NCBI GenBank assembly: GCA_934643455.1
Contig: CAKUBV010000003.1
Coordinates: forward strand, 204,229-268,228
Reading direction: 5' to 3'
Source: Candidatus Proelusimicrobium excrementi
GTDB lineage: Bacteria; Elusimicrobiota; Elusimicrobia; Elusimicrobiales; Elusimicrobiaceae
DNA length: 64,000 bases
The position numbers and the translations under genes are program-made. Position 1 is the first letter of the stretch, and each line of letters opens with the position of its first letter. The notes under the pieces were generated by a model. That model made no database searches. It saw only the letters and a list, made by a program, of their open reading frames with translations, and was not told the DNA's origin. Positions 58,572 through 64,000 of this stretch are shown here, in pieces.

Positions 58572-58667
58572 TTTTTGCCGCCAATCCCGCGCAGATAAAA
58601 AACTGCGCTTAAGCATAAGGCGGTTTGCCGGTAAAAGATATTTGACTTAAAATTTTTTAAATTACTG

Positions 58668-58696
58668 TTGCATTTAAAAAATATATTTGTTAATAT
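58668..58696 (+). promoter_or_regulatory. Promoter of tRNA-Ala
   Basis: TTGCAT (58668-58673), 17-nt spacer, TAATAT (58691-58696); the start falls just before the tRNA at 58705. Confidence 0.55.
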
Positions 58697-58704
58697 ATAT
58701 GTAC

Positions 58705-58780
58705 GGGCCTGTAGCTCAGCTGGGAGAGCGCCTGCATGGCATGCAGGAGGTCATCGGTTCGATCCCGTTCAGGTCCACCA
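58705..58780 (+). tRNA. tRNA-Ala(GGC)
   Basis: Acceptor GGGCCTG/CAGGTCC contains the G3-U70 alanine identity pair. Anticodon stem CCTGC/GCAGG with loop ATGGCAT gives anticodon GGC. T-loop TTCGATC; discriminator A, and CCA is encoded. Confidence 0.97.
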
Positions 58781-58788
58781 GATTTAGA

Positions 58789-58818
58789 AACCGCCGCTTT
58801 TGCGGCGGTTCTTTTTTT
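58789..58818 (+). terminator. Terminator of tRNA-Ala
   Basis: AACCGCCGC-TTTT-GCGGCGGTT perfect 9-bp stem, then C and seven T. Confidence 0.93.
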
Positions 58819-58977
58819 ATAGGGAATAGGGCGTTATCGTTTACGCGTTTTTCCGCCTCAAAATTTTGCGTACGGGTAAATATCGTTCGGCGCATCTTCT
58901 CGCTTTATTTTTATCCTTGACAAGCTTCCCATTAAGTAGGAAAATAAAATATATATCATTTTTATTAAGGAGATACG

Positions 58978-59571
58978 ATGAAAAAACTTTTAATCGCGTT
59001 TTTTGTTCTTCCTCTTATGCTGGCTTGCGGCACAAAGGTTGAACGTATGGACGTGAACACCACAAAAGATTTAAGCGGCAAATGGAACGATACCGATTCC
59101 CGTCTTGTCGCGGAAACCATGATTCAGGAGTGCCTTAACGGCGCTTGGTACGCCAAAGCTTTAAGGGAATCCAGAGGCAAAGAGCCGGTTGTAATAGTCG
59201 GCACCGTAAACAACGACACCATGGAGCATATCAATACCGGCGCTTTTATTGAGGAACTTCAAAGAGCTTTGATCAACAGCGGCAAAGTGGAATTCGTGGC
59301 CAGCTCTTCCGAACGCGGGGAAATCCGCCAGGAAAGGCTCGAGCAGGACGAATACGCCTCCGAAGCCACCAGGAAAGCCTTTGGGCAGGAAGTCGGCGCG
59401 GACTATATGTTAAGCGGCGTACTCAGCTCCATAGTAGATCAGGAAGGCAGAAAATCCGTAGTATTTTATCAGGTAAACTTAAAACTTATCAATATAGAAA
59501 CCAATAAAATATTCTGGAACGGCCAAAAACAAATAAAAAAATATGTAGCAAAGAAATCGCTTAAATTATAA
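58978..59571 (+). CDS. lpoB: LpoB-family penicillin-binding-protein activator lipoprotein
   Basis: 197 residues. Lipobox LPLMLACG with Cys at 17. The mature domain begins VERMDVNTTKDLSGKWNDTD, a hallmark of LpoB, then RLVAETMIQECLNGAW, VVIVGTVNNDTMEHINTGAF, ELQRALINSGKVEFVASSSE and DYMLSGVLSSIVDQEG. LpoB is an outer-membrane lipoprotein that activates the peptidoglycan synthase PBP1b in enterobacteria. It opens a same-strand operon of envelope genes, with AAGGAGATA ribosome binding site. Family certain; the PBP partner is not in the window. Confidence 0.92.
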   Translation: MKKLLIAFFVLPLMLACGTKVERMDVNTTKDLSGKWNDTDSRLVAETMIQECLNGAWYAKALRESRGKEPVVIVGTVNNDTMEHINTGAFIEELQRALINSGKVEFVASSSERGEIRQERLEQDEYASEATRKAFGQEVGADYMLSGVLSSIVDQEGRKSVVFYQVNLKLINIETNKIFWNGQKQIKKYVAKKSLKL

Positions 59572-59576
59572 ATCTT

Positions 59577-60887
59577 ATGAAAGCCCGGCTTGCACTTTTA
59601 ATAATTGCCATAGGCGTATTAACTGCGTGCGCCGGGCCTTCTTTGCGCTATAAAAAGGATGTCCTTTCCAAAATGGACGCAGGCCAATTTGAAAAGGCCG
59701 AAAAAATAATAGAAGAAAACAGAAAGAAAACTTACGGTTCCAAAAACGCCGTACTATATTATTTGGATTTAAGCACCCAGCAGGGCGCGCGTTACGATTC
59801 CCGCGCAAGCCTAAGCTCCCTTACCAATGCGGGCGATATCACCGAAGAACTTTTTACCAGAAGCGTCAGCGCGGCAATGGGCACGCTGATAATAAACGAT
59901 AATACAACCCCTTATGTTCCGCCTTTGTTTGAACGCTCTTTAATGTATTTTTACCGCGCGGCGGATTACCTTTCCCTAGGCAGCCCGAGAGAAGCTTTGG
60001 TGGAAGCCAACGCCGCCGTATTCATGCTGGATAAAAACCGCGAAGCAAAACCGAAAGATCTTTATAACGACGACGCTTTCGTTCAGTATTTTTCCAGTAT
60101 GATTTATGAAGACAACGGTAAAATCTCCGACGCGAGAATAGCGCGCGCCAACGCCAAAAACGCTTATGAAAGGCAGGCTTACTCTTCCGCTTCAATGCCT
60201 TATTTCCCGCTTCCGTATAATTACCAAGATAAAGGCGAAGCCGTAATTTTCCACTACAACGGCAAAGTGCCCGTAAAAATTTCCAACAGTATTATGCTGG
60301 CTTGGGATGATATTTGGTTCGCCGTCGAAGGCAACAGCGATTTGGCCGGTACAAGCCAAGGCCTTATAAACGCCGTTTACGCGGGCGCGTTCGGCAATTC
60401 CATAACGGTAAGCTTCCCGGAATATGCCGACGTTCCTTACGATATAAAATATTCCGAAGTTTCCGCAGACGGCGCCCCCGCCGTAAGAACCCAGCTTGTA
60501 AGCGATATTGCGTGGCAGGCAAAACAGAATTTAAAGCAGGATAAAGCCGCTCTGTTTACCCGCAGCGTAACGCGCGCCGTAACAAAATACATACTTAGCG
60601 TGCAGGCCCGGCACATAGCCGAAAAGAACATTGGGGAAGACGCCGGCTTTTTGGTAGGTTCTTTGTTCAGCATATTTTCCAATGTTACCGAAAAGGCCGA
60701 CACGCGCTCTTGGTTTACTCTTCCTGCGGAAATAAGAATGGCCAGCTTATTCTTGCCGCCGGGCGTTCATGATATCAAAATCAGGTTCATGAACGGCAAC
60801 GGACAGACTATTGACGAGTATGTCTTTGAAAATGTACAAATTATAAAAGGGAAGAGAACCTATTTATATAACAGGACTTCCAAATAA
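59577..60887 (+). CDS. Lipoprotein, COG3014-like
   Basis: 436 residues. Lipobox IGVLTACAG with Cys at 18. The N-terminal 200 residues are helical and TPR-like (KMDAGQFEKAEKIIEENRKK, YYLDLSTQQGARYDSRASLS, MYFYRAADYLSLGSPREALV). The C-terminal half is strand-rich, with AVIFHYNGKVPVKISNSIML and a late DTRSWFTLPAEIRMASLFLP plus FLPPGVHDIKIRFMNGNG. This helical-plus-sandwich plan matches COG3014-type lipoproteins of unknown function. It lies 5 nt after lpoB and 9 nt before an LPP20-like gene, an arrangement that hints at a joint role near peptidoglycan synthesis. Confidence 0.8.
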   Translation: MKARLALLIIAIGVLTACAGPSLRYKKDVLSKMDAGQFEKAEKIIEENRKKTYGSKNAVLYYLDLSTQQGARYDSRASLSSLTNAGDITEELFTRSVSAAMGTLIINDNTTPYVPPLFERSLMYFYRAADYLSLGSPREALVEANAAVFMLDKNREAKPKDLYNDDAFVQYFSSMIYEDNGKISDARIARANAKNAYERQAYSSASMPYFPLPYNYQDKGEAVIFHYNGKVPVKISNSIMLAWDDIWFAVEGNSDLAGTSQGLINAVYAGAFGNSITVSFPEYADVPYDIKYSEVSADGAPAVRTQLVSDIAWQAKQNLKQDKAALFTRSVTRAVTKYILSVQARHIAEKNIGEDAGFLVGSLFSIFSNVTEKADTRSWFTLPAEIRMASLFLPPGVHDIKIRFMNGNGQTIDEYVFENVQIIKGKRTYLYNRTSK

Positions 60888-60896
60888 GGAGAACAA

Positions 60897-61823
60897 ATGA
60901 AAAAACTCGCTTTTCTTTTATGCGCGGCAGTATTATTTGCGGCTTGCGCTTCCAACAGAAATATATTAAATGAGAAAATGTCCAAGTACCCGGCGGATAA
61001 ATATCTGACGAAAATAGCCACCGGCCAAACTAAAAAAGATGCCAAGGACGCAGCAGTGGCGGAACTTTCCAAATTGTTTGAGGGCTTTCCCCAGGATGAG
61101 GCCGCCCAAATCAGGCGGGATAATATAATATCCCAAATAAAAGCCGTACAGTGGTGGAAGAACAGACAGAACAAAAGATATTACGCCATAGCCGCATTGG
61201 AAAGGGAACCCTCGCTTGAAATAATAAAGCCTTATTACGCCCCCATAGACGGGCAGCTTAACAATATGACCGCCAAAATAGCCGGGGAGAGCGATAAATT
61301 CGTAAAGCTTAAATACGCGGTTGAAATGCCCGCACTTCTCGCCAAAAGGGAAAAACTCGACAGAGAATACCGCAGAATTTCTTTTGACGGTTCGGCTTAT
61401 AACGAGGAAGATTTATATTCCTATAAAAGCATTTACAATAAAACTTTTTACGATATAAAAGTCAACGCCGTCATTACCGGCGCGGACGACATAACCGTAA
61501 AAACCTATCTTATTGACGCTTTAAACGAGCTCGGCTTCGGCGTGGGCGAGAACCTTCAGGTTTATGACATAGAACTTGCCATGAATACGCAGATAGACAA
61601 ATACGCCTCCTCTACGCTGGACGGACTGTTTTGGAGCACCGCCACTGCTACGGTCGCTTTAAAAGATATGGAAACGAAAGGAATTTTCGCCACTTTCAGC
61701 GAAACGGAAAGAGTCGGTTCCGCCCGCGGCGAAGAAGCCAAAAGGCGCAGTTTGGTTGCTGCCGGCAAAAAATGCGCTCCCGTAATTAAAAGCAAACTTA
61801 TAGATTATATACAGAAGAAATAG
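60897..61823 (+). CDS. LPP20-like lipoprotein
   Basis: 308 residues. Lipobox AVLFAACAS with Cys at 18. The segment KYLTKIATGQTKKDAKDAAV followed by AELSKLFEG is the characteristic start of the LPP20 family (named for a Helicobacter lipoprotein). A second domain (YDIKVNAVITGADDITVKTY, DALNELGFGVGENLQVYDI, KGIFATFSETERVGSARGEE) resembles the flagellar/LPP20-associated sandwich. Ribosome binding site AAGGAG. Third lipoprotein in a row in this operon. Function unknown; peptidoglycan-linked assembly is inferred from LpoB linkage only. Confidence 0.8.
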   Translation: MKKLAFLLCAAVLFAACASNRNILNEKMSKYPADKYLTKIATGQTKKDAKDAAVAELSKLFEGFPQDEAAQIRRDNIISQIKAVQWWKNRQNKRYYAIAALEREPSLEIIKPYYAPIDGQLNNMTAKIAGESDKFVKLKYAVEMPALLAKREKLDREYRRISFDGSAYNEEDLYSYKSIYNKTFYDIKVNAVITGADDITVKTYLIDALNELGFGVGENLQVYDIELAMNTQIDKYASSTLDGLFWSTATATVALKDMETKGIFATFSETERVGSARGEEAKRRSLVAAGKKCAPVIKSKLIDYIQKK

Positions 61824-61834
61824 GAGTTTAACTA

Positions 61835-62521
61835 ATGAAGAAATTTTTACTTTTGCCTCTTTTAGCCGTATTGGTTTTGCCTGTTTTCGCGCAGGAACAG
61901 TCTTCTTCCGCCGCGGCGGACGCTTCCGGGGAGAAGGTTTTGTACTCGCTGGGATATTTGCTTGGCGAGAACCTTAAAAACAATCTCCTTTTAAACAGCG
62001 AGGACGATTTTAAAGCCGTGTCGCAAGGGCTTAGGGATGCGCTTTTAAACAGAAATTCCCAAACTAATTTGGAAGATTACAAACCGCTTGTGGAAAAGAG
62101 ATACCGCGACGACACCACCGCCGTAATCAACAAGCGCAAAATTGAGCAGGACGAATTTTTGAAAGAAGCCAAAAATGACAAAAAGAACCAAGCTTTATCA
62201 AACGGTGTCGTAATGAGAATAACCAAAAAAGGCAAAGGCAAAACGCCCAAAGCCTCAAGTTTGGTAAAAGTGCATTATGAAGGCAAACTTCTTGACGGCA
62301 CTGAATTTGACAGTTCAATTAAAAGAGGCAAACCGGCGGAGTTCCCGCTTAACGGCGTGATACCTTGCTGGACTTCCGCCCTTCAGGAAATGAAGGCCGG
62401 CTCCAAAGCCACTTTGTACTGCCCGCCCGATACGGCCTACGGCAATGCTCAGGCGGGCCCGATACAGCCCGGTTCTTTGTTGATCTTCGATGTTGAATTG
62501 TTGGACGTTATAGATAAATGA
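61835..62521 (+). CDS. FKBP-type peptidyl-prolyl isomerase, exported (FkpA/Mip-like)
   Basis: 228 residues with signal peptide LLLPLLAVLVLPVFAQ. The N-terminal helical dimerisation segment (VLYSLGYLLGENLKNNLLLN, LRDALLNRNSQTNLEDYKPL) is as in Mip/FkpA. The FKBP domain spans about residues 125-226: VKVHYEGKLLDGTEFDSSIK, GVIPCWTSALQEMKAGSKAT, CPPDTAYGNAQAG and LLIFDVELLDV. CWTSALQ replaces the usual GWTEAL, so the active-site Trp is kept. Periplasmic folding catalyst. It overlaps the next gene by 4 nt (ATGA). Confidence 0.93.
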   Translation: MKKFLLLPLLAVLVLPVFAQEQSSSAAADASGEKVLYSLGYLLGENLKNNLLLNSEDDFKAVSQGLRDALLNRNSQTNLEDYKPLVEKRYRDDTTAVINKRKIEQDEFLKEAKNDKKNQALSNGVVMRITKKGKGKTPKASSLVKVHYEGKLLDGTEFDSSIKRGKPAEFPLNGVIPCWTSALQEMKAGSKATLYCPPDTAYGNAQAGPIQPGSLLIFDVELLDVIDK

Positions 62522-63171
62522 ACTTAAAATCAAAAATATATATAGGGATAATAGCCTTTTCTCTTGCCGTTATAATAGCGGTGCTTGCGGCGCGGCGGAT
62601 ACAAAGCGTTTGGTTTCCGCCGGATAAAGCCGCGGAGGGCGAAACTCTTGAAGAAGAGGAAACTTATTATCCTTTTGTCGACGGCGGCGGAGTGCCGGCG
62701 GAAGATTTCTCCCAAATGCCTAACCGTATGGTAATAGCCGTGGAAGGGCAGGAAGCTTACGTGCCGGAAAAGCAAATGCAAAAGCCTTTTTTCGGCGGTC
62801 AGATAGATTTGCCGGCTTTGGCCAAAGAGCAGGAGGCTTATATAAATTCCGGCGCGGCGGAGCGTGCGTCGATAAATCAGGAAGAATTTAAAAATAAGGA
62901 AGAACTGCGGGGGGATTTCGGCGTAAACGTACAGGATCCTCTTTTAAAACAGTTTATGGCCGATATGCAAAAAGCTATGGGCGAAGACGATCTTAACAGG
63001 CCGCTTTCGCCGGAAGAAATGATGGAAAAAGTATTAAATAATCCACAAATGCAAAAAATTTTGCTTCAATATAGTAAGAACCCTAAATTAATGCAAATGG
63101 CCGATGAGGCTTTTAAGAAGGCCCAAGCCGTCCAAGGCGGATCGGCTCCGGCCAAAAGTAAAGGTCAATAA
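62518..63171 (+). CDS. Membrane-anchored protein with STI1-like C-terminus
   Basis: 217 residues. One N-terminal membrane helix (YIGIIAFSLAVIIAVLAA), then an acidic linker LEEEETYYPFVDGGG. The C-terminal helices LLKQFMADMQKAMGEDD and VLNNPQMQKILLQYSKNPKL followed by MQMADEAF resemble STI1/Hop-type NP-rich helical repeats, which bind chaperones or hydrophobic clients. Coupled by ATGA overlap to an exported FKBP chaperone, so a role in folding or holding envelope proteins is a fair guess. The similarity is by eye and short. Confidence 0.7.
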   Translation: MNLKSKIYIGIIAFSLAVIIAVLAARRIQSVWFPPDKAAEGETLEEEETYYPFVDGGGVPAEDFSQMPNRMVIAVEGQEAYVPEKQMQKPFFGGQIDLPALAKEQEAYINSGAAERASINQEEFKNKEELRGDFGVNVQDPLLKQFMADMQKAMGEDDLNRPLSPEEMMEKVLNNPQMQKILLQYSKNPKLMQMADEAFKKAQAVQGGSAPAKSKGQ

Positions 63172-63189
63172 CTTACAGGAGAATAAAAC

Positions 63190-63678
63190 ATGGGTGTTTT
63201 TATAGCCGTAATAATAATTCTTGTTTTGGTTTTATATGCACTTAAAGATTTGCTGGCGGAGAAAGATTTCGCTTCTTGGATTAATATCGCGCTGACTTCG
63301 CTTGTGCTGTTTACAGTGATTCTTTCCATTTTTATGATTTTGAACAAAGGAGAGAAGACGAATAATACGCCCTCCGGGGAAAATAATAAGCCGGCCGCCG
63401 AAGCCGCACAGGAAAAGCCCGCTGAAGAAAAAAGCGATGAAGAAGTCATGCTGGAAATCGCCGAAGAATATACTCTTATCGAGAATGACTACAGAAAGAG
63501 CAATCCCAGTGCTAAGGATTATGAGGAAGTCGCCTCAAAGTATATAAAACAGAAATACGGCTTTACCGATGACGAGTGGAACAGCTTTATGCAGCACGCT
63601 AAGGAAAGCGGCCTGTTTGAAAAAGCGAGGAAGAAGATAAGCGGCGACAGTGATATAGACTATTTGATAGCTAAATAA
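63190..63678 (+). CDS. Two-helix membrane protein of unknown function
   Basis: 162 residues. Two N-terminal membrane helices (VFIAVIIILVLVLYAL and IALTSLVLFTVILSIFMIL), an Asn/Ala/Glu/Lys-rich linker (about 57-80), then a charged helical C-terminal domain (LEIAEEYTLIENDYRKSNPS, YIKQKYGFTDDEWNSFMQHA). Ribosome binding site AGGAG. Last gene of the LpoB-FKBP operon, with a terminator directly after it. No family recognised. Confidence 0.72.
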   Translation: MGVFIAVIIILVLVLYALKDLLAEKDFASWINIALTSLVLFTVILSIFMILNKGEKTNNTPSGENNKPAAEAAQEKPAEEKSDEEVMLEIAEEYTLIENDYRKSNPSAKDYEEVASKYIKQKYGFTDDEWNSFMQHAKESGLFEKARKKISGDSDIDYLIAK

Positions 63679-63682
63679 GAAG

Positions 63683-63706
63683 AGCCCTCCGAAAGGAGGG
63701 CTTTTT
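63683..63706 (+). terminator. Terminator of lpoB operon
   Basis: AGCCCTCC-GAAA-GGAGGGCT with a stable tetraloop, followed by TTTT. Confidence 0.93.
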
Positions 63707-63711
63707 AATTT

Positions 63712-63895
63712 GACTCGTGTTAAGTTGCGCGCCCTCGGCTAGCAATGTTTCATATTTAGGCAAATTTTGTTTTTTTACTCACTTGGATACTGCGCCGCCT
63801 TTGGCGGCATCATACTTAGTATACCGCGTTCGTAAGAAAAGCAAAATTTTCACTAAATCTTAAACCCCACGCATGTTAAATGCTCGCGGAGTTTT
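63712..63895. repeat. 184-bp hairpin repeat, second locus, unit 1
   Basis: Same head (GACTCGTGTTAAGTTGCGC, GGCTAGCAATG) and hairpin plan as the 38-kb array. The outer stem is ATTTAGGCAAATTTTG with CAAAATTTTCACTAAAT, the tip GCCGCC-TTT-GGCGGC (63794-63808). The period to the next unit is exactly 184. Confidence 0.9.
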
Positions 63896-64000
63896 GACTC
63901 GTGTTAAGTTGCGCGCCCTCGGTTAGCAATGTTTCATATTTAGGCAAATTTTGTTTTTTTACTCACTTGGATACTGCGCCGCCTTTGGCGGCATCATACT
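63896..64000. repeat. 184-bp hairpin repeat, second locus, unit 2 (cut by window end)
   Basis: The 105 visible bases match unit 1 almost exactly; one difference is GGTTAGCA for GGCTAGCA. Confidence 0.9.

Larger units (their letters stand above)
63707..64000. other. Noncoding region with second hairpin-repeat array
   Basis: From 63712 to the window end it consists only of the 184-bp repeat units; no gene is seen. The array probably continues beyond 64000. Confidence 0.85.

Noticed and set aside
58589..58608. Terminator after the phosphoesterase gene
   Set aside because: GCGCAG/CTGCGC with an 8-nt A-rich loop and no T-tract; too weak to call.
58687..58920. 77-codon open frame over tRNA-Ala
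   Set aside because: It translates the tRNA and its terminator; not a gene.

Overview
The window (about 45% GC by eye) comes from a Gram-negative, probably strictly anaerobic bacterium. Outer-membrane biogenesis is shown by lpxB, a POTRA/beta-barrel protein, a TolC-type channel, several beta-barrel proteins and many lipoproteins. Anaerobic life is suggested by perR-rubrerythrin, a second ferritin-like protein, a two-subunit Fe-S fumarase and malic enzyme. Gene content and protein style resemble gut Elusimicrobiota (Elusimicrobium-like); this is a guess from family resemblance, as no rRNA is present. The chromosome is compact, with 4-nt ATGA overlaps, zero-gap TAA-ATG junctions and a strong hairpin terminator at most operon ends. 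No prophage, IS element, CRISPR array or secretion island is visible.

Layout. 1-3.1 kb: rubrerythrin and perR, a POTRA/barrel protein behind a perfect 26-bp palindrome, and a ferritin-like protein. 3.2-8.8 kb: guaB-guaA, a YrbL-like protein, a CsoR-family repressor convergent with a DmeF-like metal exporter whose promoter carries a CsoR-type operator, and an acetyltransferase. 8.8-16.7 kb: a lipoprotein, tRNA-Asp, murB/pgm divergent pair, a secreted protein of unknown function, and purB-purA with an unusually short PurA. 16.7-23.2 kb: three large paralogous membrane-anchored low-complexity proteins and a secreted ankyrin protein, the most obviously lineage-specific block. 23.3-31.1 kb: one long operon, malic enzyme-fumarase(alpha,beta)-lipoprotein-barrel-HAMP protein-TolC-patatin-TPR. 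31.1-36.7 kb: psd-pssA, tRNA-Leu, a NYN RNase, an initiator-like tRNA, an HxlR/cupin divergent pair, and a flippase-glycosyltransferase pair. 36.7-40.2 kb: gatB, then 1.2 kb of noncoding 184-bp hairpin repeats, a MITE-like element and a protein with 29 cysteines. 40.2-53.4 kb: an oxidoreductase-lpxB-rel-zinc-ribbon operon, ndk-hydrolase-murQ-anmK-nagZ (peptidoglycan recycling), an AlkD-like protein, ispH fused to a membrane domain, and pfk-rlmB. 53.4-64 kb: a barrel protein, smc, a phosphoesterase, tRNA-Ala, a six-gene envelope operon (LpoB, COG3014-type, LPP20-type, FKBP, two membrane proteins), then a second array of the 184-bp repeats running off the window.

Two genome-scale signals stand out. 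First, a family of about 184-bp tandem intergenic units that fold into long hairpins whose stems differ in sequence between copies yet keep pairing; this points to selection on structure, or to a palindromic mobile repeat. Second, at least eight genes (GNAT, murB, NYN RNase, murJ-like, gatB, ndk, alkD-like, ispH) have a TATAAT-like -10 hexamer 5-7 bases before the ATG and no ribosome binding site, which predicts common leaderless mRNAs.
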